A stretch of DNA of 34,080 bases from Planctomycetota bacterium. Lineage in GTDB: Bacteria > Planctomycetota > Planctomycetia > Pirellulales > Pirellulaceae. The notes under the pieces are model-generated. The model made no database searches. It saw nothing but the letters and a program-made list of their open reading frames with translations, and was not told where the DNA came from. The stretch spans positions 1 through 34,080 of the forward strand of contig JAPLNJ010000578.1 of NCBI GenBank assembly GCA_026692885.1, given 5' to 3'. Shown here piece after piece: positions 1 to 7,937 of this stretch (within the stretch, counting starts at the first letter, position 1; each line of letters opens with the position of its first letter). Position numbers and translations under genes: made by a program.

Positions 1-384
1 CTGACGGAACTGCTCAAGGAGGTCGCCGAGATTGCCGGTTCGCGCCCTGTGCAAGGCGAGGAGTTGGACTTCTGCAAGAAGTACGTTACTCGCGGCTTCC
101 CGGCCGCGTTTGAGACGTCCTCGTCCCTGGCCGCTCAACTGGAGACGCTGGTGCAGCACCGGTTGCCCGACGACTACTTCAACAGCCTGGTGCCGAAGAT
201 TGCCGCTGCCAGCACGGAGGAGATTCTCGCGGTGGCGAAAAAGTACCTCGACACCGAGGCCCTGACGGTGGTTGTGGTCGGCGATCGCAGCAAGATCGAA
301 AAGAGTCTGCGCGAACTGCCCGCCGGCAAGAACCTGACCGTCGTCCGGTTTGACAACGACTTTCACCTGCAACCCGCGAAATAG
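1..384 (+). CDS. M16-family (insulinase-like) peptidase, C-terminal end, partial
   Basis: The reading frame is open from base 1 and stops at TAG 382-384, so only the last 127 codons of a longer gene are present. The residues resemble the end of the C-terminal domain of M16 zinc peptidases or their processing-peptidase-like homologues: a helix ending in KYVTRGFPAAFET, then SLAAQLETLVQHRLPDDYF, then IAAASTEEILAVAKKYL and the strand LTVVVVGD near the end. In this family the HxxEH zinc site lies in the amino-terminal half, which is outside the window, so catalytic competence cannot be judged. Such proteins usually act in the periplasm or outside the cell. Family assignment is confident; substrate is unknown. 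Confidence 0.85.
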   Translation: MTELLKEVAEIAGSRPVQGEELDFCKKYVTRGFPAAFETSSSLAAQLETLVQHRLPDDYFNSLVPKIAAASTEEILAVAKKYLDTEALTVVVVGDRSKIEKSLRELPAGKNLTVVRFDNDFHLQPAK

Positions 385-402
385 GGCTTGAGGAATCGCT
401 CT

Positions 403-427
403 GGTTACGAGGCTCTGCCTCGTAACC
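403..427. repeat. Short perfect palindrome, 11-bp arms
   Basis: The arms GGTTACGAGGC and GCCTCGTAACC are separated by TCT. It lies 18 bases after the M16 stop codon and coincides with the point where the opposite-strand Uma2-like reading frame loses family resemblance. It could act as a terminator hairpin for the M16 gene, although no T-run follows, or be a short mobile palindrome. Confidence 0.7.
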
Positions 428-681
428 CACTGGACGCCAACGTACGTGTGCAAGAGCTTTTCCAGGTGCTGCCGTACGATCAAGTGCTTATTGCGAGCGG
501 GGGAGTGCAGAATCACCTGCCCCTCGATAAACTCCGCCTTCTGGTCATCGCGCAGCTTCTCGTAGAACGCCTGGCGGCGTGCGGACTCTGCCTGGAATCG
601 GGCTTGCAGCGTTTCCACAATCTCGCGCAGACAAGGCGAATGCAGTAACGGTTCGATAGCGGATTCAATGGCCGAGCTCAT
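427..681 (-). pseudogene. Uma2-family (DUF820) endonuclease-like gene, N-terminal fragment
   Basis: On the minus strand an ATG at 681, preceded by AAGGAG at very short spacing, begins a frame of about 85 residues with the typical Uma2 start: RRQAFYEKLRDDQKAEFIEG, then GQVILHSPARNKHL, then HLEKLLHTYVGVQ. Uma2 proteins have a PD-(D/E)XK nuclease-like fold, are usually about 190-200 residues long, and are found in many copies in planctomycetes and cyanobacteria; their role is not settled. Here the resemblance stops at the 403-427 palindrome. Downstream the frame stays open through base 1, but it reads antisense through the M16 gene and encodes nothing Uma2-like. The catalytic Asp and Glu/Lys residues of the second half are missing, so this is a decayed remnant. 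The open frame is therefore accidental. Confidence 0.65.
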
Positions 682-849
682 ACTCCTTAGGCTACGCGCC
701 GGCGGACGGGACTGCAAGACGGTGTAGGGTGCAAGCACATACGCCGATGTGACTTTTCCAGCAGGCTCCGTTGGGTCGCGGTTAAAGGAAGATGCGCACA
801 CCAGCCGTACATCACAAATCCCCAGACTCGAAGCCGATGCGAAGCCGTC

Positions 850-1776
850 CTAATGCAGGATCTCGCCCTTAGTGGCGTCACCGGGCACATCCAGCAGTTG
901 CACGCAGGAGAGGGTCTTCATGGTCTTGTGATCGGCGAAGGTCCAGACCACTTGCTTGTCGGGAGTCACCTCGATTAAGTGCGGTCCTTTCCCGAACTGG
1001 CCGTGTCCCAGCCAGTTCGTCAAAACCGTGTTGCCGTTGGGCAACCGCTGCAGGCCGGTCAGAAACGCCAGTGTGATGCCCGGCAGCTCCTCGCGGGTGA
1101 TCTGCCAGACGACCTTGCCAGCGGCATCCACCTCCCGCACATTCGCGCCGGTGGGCTGCATGTCGCCACAGGCGATCAGCGTATTGCCGTTGGGCAACCG
1201 CATCACGCTGTGCGGACCGCCGGGGGCCGGAATCTCTCGGACCAGCTGGCCCTGCGCGTCGTACTCGCGGACGACCTGCTGGCTGTAGAGGGTGACCAGA
1301 TAGTGGCCGTTCGCCAGGCGACGGGCGTTGCGCATGTACGCATGGCCGCCGTCCTTGCCTTCCGGCAGCAGTCGCAGTTCTTTCAGAATCTTGGCCTGGG
1401 GATCGACCTCCAACAGTCGCCCGGCGTTGCACTCGCCGATGAATGTGTTGCCGTCGGCCAGACGCTGGCAGGCGTAGACTTCGCTTTTCGACTCGTAGGA
1501 GAAGACCACCTGTTTGTCGCGAGTGACTTCCTTCGCGCCGTGGCCGGTGACAAACAGCAGGTTGCCACTGGGAAGCACCCAGAGATCGTCGCAGTTGGGC
1601 GCCGGATATTCCCATTCCACTTGGCCCGCGTCCGAGACCAGGAAGACTTTTCCCTGACTGTAGTCCGCACAGGCGAACGGGTGTCCTTGGCCTTGCTGGA
1701 TCGGCTGCGGATTCGCAGCGGCCAACGGCGTCAGTAGCAGCAGGGCCAAGCTCAGGCTGTTGAAGATTGTTTTCAT
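850..1776 (-). CDS. Secreted beta-propeller protein (PQQ-like / NHL-like repeats)
   Basis: This 308-residue protein starts at ATG 1776 with a signal peptide (MKTIFNSLSLALLLLTPLAAA), so it is probably exported. The rest consists of about six repeats built around the pattern R-L-x-N-G-N/H-T/Y-L plus a following V-x-E-Y/W strand, for example VLPSGNLLFVTG, RLADGNTFIGE, RLANGHYLVTL, RLPNGNTLIACG and RLPNGNTVLTNW. This periodicity is characteristic of beta-propellers of the PQQ-like or arylsulfotransferase-like superfamily. No catalytic residue can be assigned. Planctomycetes carry many such proteins and most are uncharacterised. It stands alone, with no close co-directional partner. Confidence 0.8.
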   Translation of the reverse strand: MKTIFNSLSLALLLLTPLAAANPQPIQQGQGHPFACADYSQGKVFLVSDAGQVEWEYPAPNCDDLWVLPSGNLLFVTGHGAKEVTRDKQVVFSYESKSEVYACQRLADGNTFIGECNAGRLLEVDPQAKILKELRLLPEGKDGGHAYMRNARRLANGHYLVTLYSQQVVREYDAQGQLVREIPAPGGPHSVMRLPNGNTLIACGDMQPTGANVREVDAAGKVVWQITREELPGITLAFLTGLQRLPNGNTVLTNWLGHGQFGKGPHLIEVTPDKQVVWTFADHKTMKTLSCVQLLDVPGDATKGEILH

Positions 1777-2308
1777 GACCGGTGTGTCCTTGGTGGGGAA
1801 ATGGGATGGGTGACGGCCGGATTATGGCCTGGGCCGCGGTAGCGGTCAATCATGGTCGCCTGCGGCAGTCGCGTCACACGCACAAACCCGACGCACGGGA
1901 CCACTTGTCAAATGGATCTCCAGAGCCGTGCCGGTGCGACTCCGCCGTAGCAAGTTGCCCCCGCGCCGGGAGGGGGGGACCAGAAACGGCGTTTGTCGAG
2001 AATTCTGCGGCTTTCTTTCCAAGCGGCGACACCCGGCGACGCCTGAGGTGTTCAAGAACTGCGATGTGCTGATCGCCTTCGGCTGGTCGGCACACGGAGA
2101 GGCTTTGAGTTTTTCGAGTCCCCGTAGCATGGCTCTCCAGAGCCGTGCAGATTTCCCCAGCATTTTGCGACGGACTGCACGGATCTGGAGAGTCATGCTA
2201 CGGATAAGCACAGCGTGGAAGTTCGCCATTGGCGCGGCTTGGTTCCTATGGCTTACAGAGTTTTCTCGGGTTGTTTTCTCGGTTCACTTGCTGGAGGAGG
2301 TTGGGAGC
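1777..2308. other. Gene-free divergent intergenic region
   Basis: This 532-bp stretch separates two divergently read genes and should contain both promoters, but no clear -35/-10 pair stands out. An open frame runs from 1928 into the EF-hand gene. Its first 127 codons pass through an inverted repeat (2123-2202) and have no recognisable domain, so that part is read as non-coding. The 15-mer at 1917-1931 (TCTCCAGAGCCGTGC) is identical to part of the left arm of that repeat. Confidence 0.6.
2123..2202. repeat. Inverted repeat with arms of about 28 bp
   Basis: The left arm (2123-2150, beginning CGTAGCATGGCTCTCCAGAG) and right arm (2174-2202) are reverse complements with about two mismatches, around a 23-base centre. 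It lies upstream of the EF-hand gene in a divergent gap, where a terminator would not be expected, so it is more likely a dispersed palindromic element. A partial arm copy occurs at 1917-1931. Confidence 0.75.
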
Positions 2309-3541
2309 ATGGTCAAGACACTGTTGTTCGGGGCTGCGGCGGTGGCCGCTCTGGTGCTAGCACCAAGCAGCAATGCGCAGGAAGAAAAAAGAACAGGGCC
2401 TGCCGGTCCAGGGGTGATGTTCGAGCGGTTGGACCGCAATCAGGATGGGTTCATCACCGTGGATGAAGTTCCGCCTCCGATGCTGGAGCGATTCGGCGAA
2501 CTGCTGAAGAAGGCCGACCGGAACGGCGACAAGAAGCTCGACAAGGCCGAATTTGCCGAGTTCGCCAAGCAGATGCTCGACGCGCGTCGGCCGCAACGAG
2601 CCGCAGAACCGGCGGATGAATCGCCGCAGGCACCCGCCGCAGGCCGCGAACGCGGACAGCAGGCTAAGCCGGAGGGCCGCGAAGCGTGGGCGGCTCGCCC
2701 TGTTCGAGGCCCGCAGGGTGCCAAAGCTATGTTCGATCGCTTGGACGTGGACAAGGACGGGAAGTTGAGCTACGAGGAATTCGCGCAAGGGCTGGCCGCC
2801 TTGCACAAAGCTCGTCAAGCTCAGATGGCTCGCCACGCCGCGGCAATGAGACAGGCCCACAGCTGGGCGGGACGGCCCGGCATGCAACATCCAGGCCTGA
2901 GCCGTGGACCGCTGGGACAGCGCGGAATGGGTGGTCCCGGAATGGGGCAGCACGGCATGGGCTTCGGGCCAATGGGGCGTCATGGCATGGGCGGAGCTGG
3001 CGCGGGGCAGCCACCGATGGGACCGTCCGGCATGACTCCTCCCGGCATGGGCCGCGGCCCGCAGGGTCAGGGTGGCATGGGCGGACCGCCGATGGGGCAG
3101 CCCGGCATGGGCTTCGGGCCGATGGGGCGTCATGGCATGGGCGGAGCTGGTGCTGGACAGCCACCGATGGGACCGTCCGGCATGACTCCTCCCGGCATGG
3201 GGCATGGCCCACAGGGTCAGGGTGGCATGGGTGGACCACCGATGGGGCAGCCCGGCATGGGCTTCGGATTCAGGGGCGGCCGCGGCATGGGCGGACCAGG
3301 CATGGGAGCTCCGGCGGGCGTCGAGCGCGGCATGATCATGTTCCAGCGGATGGATACCGACCGCGACGGCAAGATCAGCAAGTCCGAGGCGCCGGAATGG
3401 TTGAAGCAAAACTTCGACAAGATCGACACCAATCATGACGGCGCGATCTCGCCGGAGGAACTCCAGGAAGCCTCCGCCGCCAGGATGAAGGCGCGGCAGT
3501 CAGCGGGTGCCAAAACGGCGGAAGGCCAGGAGAAGAAATAG
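2309..3541 (+). CDS. Secreted EF-hand protein with Gly/Met/Pro-rich repeats
   Basis: The start ATG 2309 was chosen because GGAGG lies 10-15 bases upstream and it is followed at once by a signal peptide (MVKTLLFGAAAVAALVLAPS). The 410-residue product has five EF-hand loops with the DxDxDG pattern or a variant: residues 42-53 (DRNQDGFITVDE), 70-81, 146-157, 349-360 and 373-384. The third loop stands alone and the others form pairs at the two ends. Between residues about 180 and 340 lies a low-complexity region of PMG-x-x-GM decapeptides encoded by a 150-bp tandem repeat. Calcium binding is expected from the loops. A structural, matrix or calcium-responsive role outside the cytoplasm is inferred. 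EF-hand proteins are common in planctomycetes; this Met-rich linker is unusual. Confidence 0.85.
   Translation: MVKTLLFGAAAVAALVLAPSSNAQEEKRTGPAGPGVMFERLDRNQDGFITVDEVPPPMLERFGELLKKADRNGDKKLDKAEFAEFAKQMLDARRPQRAAEPADESPQAPAAGRERGQQAKPEGREAWAARPVRGPQGAKAMFDRLDVDKDGKLSYEEFAQGLAALHKARQAQMARHAAAMRQAHSWAGRPGMQHPGLSRGPLGQRGMGGPGMGQHGMGFGPMGRHGMGGAGAGQPPMGPSGMTPPGMGRGPQGQGGMGGPPMGQPGMGFGPMGRHGMGGAGAGQPPMGPSGMTPPGMGHGPQGQGGMGGPPMGQPGMGFGFRGGRGMGGPGMGAPAGVERGMIMFQRMDTDRDGKISKSEAPEWLKQNFDKIDTNHDGAISPEELQEASAARMKARQSAGAKTAEGQEKK
2961..3260 (+). repeat. 150-bp tandem repeat inside the EF-hand gene
   Basis: Two near-identical 150-bp units (2961-3110 and 3111-3260) each encode 50 residues, themselves five decapeptides ending in GM. 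A third unit begins at 3261 and diverges after about 7 bases. The 20 bases before the first unit match the end of a unit, showing the array once extended further. The units differ at only a few positions, including single third-codon changes, so the duplication is recent or homogenised. Confidence 0.9.
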
Positions 3542-3576
3542 AGCGGACCTGCCCGCACGCGAGAACCCTAACCGCC

Positions 3577-3755
3577 CTTGCTGTGAATAGCTTGCGGTTG
3601 TCCAGGTCCTCAATTTTTCTCGTTCCGATGCTCTGCGTCGGAACGCAAGCCACGGACGCTCTGCGTCCTTGGGTAGACGACGCGGAGCGTCCAAACACTT
3701 GCGTTCCCACGCGGAGCGTGGGAACGAGAGAGGCGTGAAGATGTTCACCGCAGTG
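3577..3755. repeat. Dispersed multi-palindrome element, copy A
   Basis: The core holds consecutive palindromes: CTCGTTCCGATGCTCTGCGT with its inverted half, GGACGCTCTGCGTCC, GACGCGGAGCGTC, and a last one centred on CACGCGGAGCGTG that ends in GGGAACGAGAG. Almost the same sequence is found at 32804-32960. The right end (GATGTTCACCGCAGTG) is the inverse of the left end of copy B (CACTGCTGTGAACACC), which suggests terminal inverted repeats. The 14-mer CTAACCGCCCTTGC occurs at 3568-3581 and again at 3759-3772 around the element. It occupies the convergent gap between the EF-hand and oxidoreductase genes. Confidence 0.75.
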
Positions 3756-3826
3756 ACTCTAACCGCCCTTGCGTTTCGCCTCGCGAACTGCCGGGGCGGA
3801 ACGCGGGACAGGCCCGATCAAGGTGA

Positions 3827-5341
3827 TCACGCGACCTCCGGCACCACGAATGGCTTGCGGTAGGCGCGTTGCGAGACCTCATTCGCCTGGTCCGCGAATT
3901 CGCCGACGAAACGTTCCTGAGTTGAATCCAGAGTCACCCAAGGTCCGGCGACGGCTGGCGTAACAGCCAGATCGACGCCGTTGGCCTGCAGATGTTCACG
4001 ACAGCGTTCGAAAGCGTCCGCCAGTTCCCGGTTGGACCGGATCGTCTCCAGGATCGCGTGGGGCTCAGACCGCTGGCCGATGCGGTACGAGGCGTTCGCG
4101 ATATGGGAGCAGGCGGCGGAGATGTGTCCCTGCAAAGCCTCGGCATGCAGGTCGCCGATGTTCCGGCTGCGGACGGCTGCCACGAAATTTGCCAAGTGGG
4201 AAATCGAAAGGGCCAATTCGTGGGGCTTGCGGTCGTCGCGAAACTCCTTGATCTTCCGGCCTTGCGTGTCGAACACGGTGCCGCCGGAGGCGTCACCGGC
4301 GAAGTAGCCGCCTGCACAGTCGATCACGACCCCCTGGCTCAGGTTTCGGAACTTGCCTAGCGTGTCGGTCCCCTTGGCCGCTTTCACGTTGCGAATCTCG
4401 CAAATGAGCGGCGCGGGTTGGTAATCCAGCAGCGCGATCTGAGTGTTCGGGGTTTCGCCGTCGTCGTGGAAGGCGAATCGGCCCCCAATACTCATGGCCC
4501 GCGGGGGCGGTTGGAGCTGCCCCAGCGCCCAGCGGCACACATCAATGGAGTGCGCCCCGTTGTTGCCGATTTCGCCATTCCCGGTGGACCAGAACCAGTG
4601 CCAGTCGTAGTGCAACTGTTGGCGCAGCAGCGGAGTTCGGGGGGCTGGACCGCACCAGAGGTCGTAGTCGACCGTCGGGGATACCGGCGCCGGCGCGCCG
4701 ACCTTGCCGATTCCGTCGCGGGCCCGGTAGACGATGGCATGGGCATAGCGAATGGGCCCGACCTCGCCGCTACGGAGATATTCGATGGCTTGACGCAGGA
4801 CCTCGCTGGAACGGCTTTGGGTGCCCACCTGGACCATGCGGCCGAATTTCCGGGCTGCGGCAACCATTTGCCGGCCTTCCCAGATGTTGTACGAAAATGG
4901 CTTCTCGACATAGACATCTTTGCCTGCCTGGCACGCCCAGATCGTCGCCAGCGCATGCCAGTGATTGGGGGTGGCTATGGCTACGGCGTCGATACGCTTG
5001 TCGTCCAGTAACTTGCGGATGTCCGTGTAGGCTCCGACGACCTCGTGCCGATCTTTGAAGGGCTGAACTTCCTGGTCCAAGACTGCTTGATCCACGTCGC
5101 ACAGCGCGACGACCCTGGCGCCGGGAACTTCCTGCAACCGGCGGATGAGTTGGCGTCCCCGCCCACCTACGCCCCCGATGGTATCGATCCCGCCGAGCCC
5201 CACCACAGCCACCCGGACCTCGGCATTGGGCCCGGCGGCCTGGAGACGCCGCTGGGCGACACCCAGATTCGGCAGCCCCAACGCCAATCCTCCCGTCACG
5301 GAAGTCTTCAAGAAGTCCCTGCGAGTTGTTCGTTTCATCAA
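3827..5341 (-). CDS. Tat-exported Gfo/Idh/MocA-family oxidoreductase
   Basis: The 504-residue product begins with a twin-arginine leader (TTRRDFLKTS, residues 5-14) and is probably exported folded with its cofactor. An NAD(P)-binding Rossmann domain follows: VAVVGLGGIDTIGGVGGRG (about residues 44-62), CDVD at about 81-84, ATPNHWHA, and the family signature EKPFSYN with Lys147 as the conserved lysine. The C-terminal alpha/beta domain contains GNGEIGNNGAHSIDVCRWAL, matching planctomycete and Bacteroidetes members of this family. These enzymes oxidise, reduce or hydrolyse sugars and inositols; some exported members are glycosidases. The substrate here cannot be told. ATG 5341 is followed directly by a second ATG at 5338 that could also serve as start. 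Confidence 0.9.
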   Translation of the reverse strand: MMKRTTRRDFLKTSVTGGLALGLPNLGVAQRRLQAAGPNAEVRVAVVGLGGIDTIGGVGGRGRQLIRRLQEVPGARVVALCDVDQAVLDQEVQPFKDRHEVVGAYTDIRKLLDDKRIDAVAIATPNHWHALATIWACQAGKDVYVEKPFSYNIWEGRQMVAAARKFGRMVQVGTQSRSSEVLRQAIEYLRSGEVGPIRYAHAIVYRARDGIGKVGAPAPVSPTVDYDLWCGPAPRTPLLRQQLHYDWHWFWSTGNGEIGNNGAHSIDVCRWALGQLQPPPRAMSIGGRFAFHDDGETPNTQIALLDYQPAPLICEIRNVKAAKGTDTLGKFRNLSQGVVIDCAGGYFAGDASGGTVFDTQGRKIKEFRDDRKPHELALSISHLANFVAAVRSRNIGDLHAEALQGHISAACSHIANASYRIGQRSEPHAILETIRSNRELADAFERCREHLQANGVDLAVTPAVAGPWVTLDSTQERFVGEFADQANEVSQRAYRKPFVVPEVA

Positions 5342-5364
5342 TTAGCTCCTTGTATCGCTCGAGT

Positions 5365-5489
5365 GCTTTGTCAAGGCTAAGAATTAGGGTCGCGCTAAGT
5401 GAGCGGCAAGGCGCTAGCCGCCGGTGGCTCGAAACCGGCGGCTAGCGCCTTGCCGCTCACAACCCTAGGCTCTCAAGCTTTGACAAAGC
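5365..5489. repeat. TIR-bounded palindromic element, copy 1
   Basis: The ends are GCTTTGTCAA (5365-5374) and TTGACAAAGC (5480-5489). The centre is a perfect hairpin with 26-bp arms (5400-5425 and 5434-5459) around the loop GGCTCGAA. A second copy in opposite orientation is at 7938-8060. It fills the divergent gap between the oxidoreductase and sulfatase genes, so it may lie within their promoters. Confidence 0.85.
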
Positions 5490-5639
5490 GCTAGTCTACC
5501 ATAGTCCTGGAACGGGAACTGCCACCAAGAAACGCCAGCCACACGCCCGGCGATTGACTTCCCGTGGGAATTTGGGACGATCAGCAAATGCTCACCTCTT
5601 ACGGCCACACCGTTCGCTTCTAGCCAAGAAAGCCAAACC

Positions 5640-7160
5640 ATGAGCAAGACCTACCGCAACATTGCTGTCCTCAGCGTTCTATTGCTGTCCCTGTCGGCTG
5701 CGGTGCAGGCCGCCGACAGGCCGAACATACTGTTCCTGTTTGCCGACGACATGCGGGCCGACACCATCGCGGCCCATGGCAACCCCCACATCAAGACACC
5801 GAACCTGGATCGACTGGCGGCTTCCGGTTTCAGCTTCCGTGGCAATTATGTTTTCGGTGGCAACAGCGGCGCGGTGTGCGTGCCCAGTCGAGCGATGTTG
5901 ATGAGCGGCAAGACGTGGTTCCACGTCGACACCGTGTCGCTCAAGGGCACCAAGCTGCTGCCGGAACTGCTTCAGGAAAATGGCTACGTGACCTTCGGCA
6001 CCGGCAAATGGCACAACGGCCAGCCGTCCTGGCTGCGGGCTTTCCAGCAAGGAAAGACCGTCATGTTCGGCGGCATGGCGGATCATACCAAGGTCCCCGT
6101 CCGCGATCTCGGGCCGGACGGCAAGCTGACAGCGGAACGCACGGGCGAAAAATTCTCCAGCGAGTTGTTCGCGGACTCGGCCATCGAGTTTCTTCGGACT
6201 CACGACGGCCCCAAGCAAAAGCCGTTCTTCGCCTACGTGGCGTTCACCGCGCCGCACGATCCCCGGCAGCCGCCGCTGAGTTACCGCGAGCCGTACTATC
6301 GCAACCTACCTCCGTTGCCCGCAAACTTCCTGCCGCAGCTCCCGTTCGACAACGGCATGATGCAAGGGGGCCGTGACGAAAACCTCGGCGCGTGGCCGCG
6401 CACCGAGGCCATGATTCGCGATCAACTGGCCGAGTACTACGGCTTAATCACGCACATGGACGAACAGATCGGGCGGATCCTGGCGGCGCTCCAGCAGACC
6501 CGTCAGCGTGGCACGTCCGGCTCGGACGTGAGTCTGGCGGACAACACAATCATCATCTTCGCCGCCGACAACGGACTCGCGTTAGGCAGTCACGGCTTGT
6601 TGGGCAAGCAGAACGTCTTCGAACACAGCATGCACATTCCGCTGATCATGGCGGGACCGGGCCTCCCGAGCGGCAAATCCACCACCGCTTTCACCTACCT
6701 GCTGGATCTGTTCCCAACCCTGTGTGACGTGCTCGCCATCCAGCCGCCCGCAGACCTCGAAGGCGAAAGCCTGCGCCCGTTGTGGGAGGGAAAGCAGGAA
6801 CGAGTCCGCGACTCGGTGTTCCTGCCGTTCATCCAAATCCAACGCGCCGTACGAGACGAACGCTGGAAGCTGATCGCTTACCCGAAGATCGGCCACCGGC
6901 AGTTGTTCGACCTGCACACCGACCCGAACGAAACGACCAACCTGATCGACCGCCCGGAACATGCCGAGCACGTCGCGCGCCTGCAGCAGTTGATGCAGCG
7001 ATGGCAGACCAAGGTGGGCGACACGCTCGAATTGCCCACGACGAACAAGCCGCTGGAACCGCTCGACCTGACCGGCCGCCCCCGCACTCCCGATCAATGG
7101 CAACCGGACTGGATCGTGAAGAAGTATTTCGGTGGGACAGCGTCCAAGGACTCGAAGTGA
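5640..7160 (+). CDS. Exported type I sulfatase (formylglycine-dependent)
   Basis: This 506-residue product has a signal peptide (residues 1-24, ending AAVQA) and then the alkaline-phosphatase-fold sulfatase start RPNILFLFADDMRAD, with metal-binding Asp36-Asp37. The CxPxR modification motif is CVPSRAMLMSG, with Cys80 as the residue converted to formylglycine by a sulfatase-maturing enzyme not encoded here. FGTGKWHN, TAPHDPRQPP and FAADNGLALGSHGLLGKQ supply further metal and sulfate ligands. It hydrolyses sulfate esters, most likely on polysaccharides, in the periplasm or on the surface. Overall it resembles the choline-sulfatase or iduronate-sulfatase-like groups, but the substrate cannot be read from sequence. 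The Shine-Dalgarno region is weak. Confidence 0.93.
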   Translation: MSKTYRNIAVLSVLLLSLSAAVQAADRPNILFLFADDMRADTIAAHGNPHIKTPNLDRLAASGFSFRGNYVFGGNSGAVCVPSRAMLMSGKTWFHVDTVSLKGTKLLPELLQENGYVTFGTGKWHNGQPSWLRAFQQGKTVMFGGMADHTKVPVRDLGPDGKLTAERTGEKFSSELFADSAIEFLRTHDGPKQKPFFAYVAFTAPHDPRQPPLSYREPYYRNLPPLPANFLPQLPFDNGMMQGGRDENLGAWPRTEAMIRDQLAEYYGLITHMDEQIGRILAALQQTRQRGTSGSDVSLADNTIIIFAADNGLALGSHGLLGKQNVFEHSMHIPLIMAGPGLPSGKSTTAFTYLLDLFPTLCDVLAIQPPADLEGESLRPLWEGKQERVRDSVFLPFIQIQRAVRDERWKLIAYPKIGHRQLFDLHTDPNETTNLIDRPEHAEHVARLQQLMQRWQTKVGDTLELPTTNKPLEPLDLTGRPRTPDQWQPDWIVKKYFGGTASKDSK

Positions 7161-7208
7161 AAGGGGTAAGGACCGCGAAATGAATTAGTGTCGGGTCTTC
7201 AAAGTATC

Positions 7209-7254
7209 CATCACGCTCCGCGTGATGGCATGTCATCTCGCGGAGCGAGATGAC
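7209..7254. terminator. Two adjacent hairpins between convergent genes
   Basis: CATCACGCTCCGCGTGATG (7209-7227) is a palindrome, followed by a second at 7232-7254 beginning GTCATCTCGC. They lie between the convergent sulfatase and methyltransferase genes. There is no clear T-run, so a terminator role is inferred from position. The inner motif GCTCCGCG/CGGAGCG recalls the palindromes at 3577 and 32804. Confidence 0.5.
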
Positions 7255-7298
7255 CACATTCTTGCGACAGTTATTTCTTTCGCGATCCTAAGCGAATG

Positions 7299-7892
7299 TC
7301 ACTGCAGTTCCTTCTTCAGCGGCGTCGTCCACAGGTAGAGTGTGTGGCTGGCGCCGTCCTTGCCAGTGAACGGCACGACTTGGTCCGGCTTGACCCCTCG
7401 CATGTCGAAGTCATGGGAGACAATCCGTGAGCCACTCTTGAGTTTTTCCAACTGGGGGATCAGCTTCACGTTGAGCGACGGTAGCAGGTACAGGGTGACC
7501 ACCTCGGCGCCGCTCAGGTCGAGGGTGAAGATGTCGTCAAGAATGATCTTGGCGTTCTGTTCGACCCCGTTTTTCTTGACGTTCTCCTCCGCCTGTTTGA
7601 TCCGCTCCGGATTGATGTCCCAACCAGTCGCCTTCGCGCCTAGCTTAGCTGCAGCCACCACGATGCGCCCATCGCCGCAGCCCAGGTCGTAAACGACAGC
7701 CCCTTTCTCGACCTTGGCCATGTCGAGCATCTTGTCGACCACCTCCTGGGGCGTGGGAACGTAGACCACATCAGGTGTGCGCAACGTCTTCTTGGCCGAG
7801 GGTTCCTTGACTTCCTGGGCCATTGTCCGGGCGGGTGTGCTGGCCATTAGGAGACCAAACGCCGCCACCACAGCGACAAGAACACGGTACAT
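7299..7892 (-). CDS. Signal-peptide-bearing class I SAM-dependent methyltransferase
   Basis: The 197-residue product begins with an apparent signal peptide (MYRVLVAVVAAFGLLMAS, then PARTMA), followed by a compact Rossmann methyltransferase: YVPTPQEVVDKML, motif I VVYDLGCGDGRIVV (about residues 67-80), the acidic end of strand 2 at GWDINPE, and LDDIFTLDLSGAEVVTLYLLP. This pattern (VPTP entry, DLGCGDGRIV, DLS-A-VV-LYLLP, RIVSHDF) resembles the small FAM173/ATPSCKMT-like protein lysine methyltransferases more than small-molecule enzymes; that comparison is from memory of the motifs. SAM is not normally available outside the cytoplasm, so either the leader is a membrane anchor facing the cytoplasm or the protein has an unusual role. 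Confidence 0.8.
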   Translation of the reverse strand: MYRVLVAVVAAFGLLMASTPARTMAQEVKEPSAKKTLRTPDVVYVPTPQEVVDKMLDMAKVEKGAVVYDLGCGDGRIVVAAAKLGAKATGWDINPERIKQAEENVKKNGVEQNAKIILDDIFTLDLSGAEVVTLYLLPSLNVKLIPQLEKLKSGSRIVSHDFDMRGVKPDQVVPFTGKDGASHTLYLWTTPLKKELQ

Positions 7893-7937
7893 GGGTGTCT
7901 CTCCTGAATTGAACGTGACTGGACAAAACGCTTCTGG

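Noticed and set aside
388..648. 86-residue plus-strand ORF after the M16 gene
   Set aside because: The opposite strand encodes a recognisable Uma2 fragment, so this is its shadow.
1928..2308. N-terminal extension of the EF-hand protein
   Set aside because: It has no ribosome binding site, passes through an inverted repeat, and would bury a clear signal peptide that has its own good ribosome binding site.
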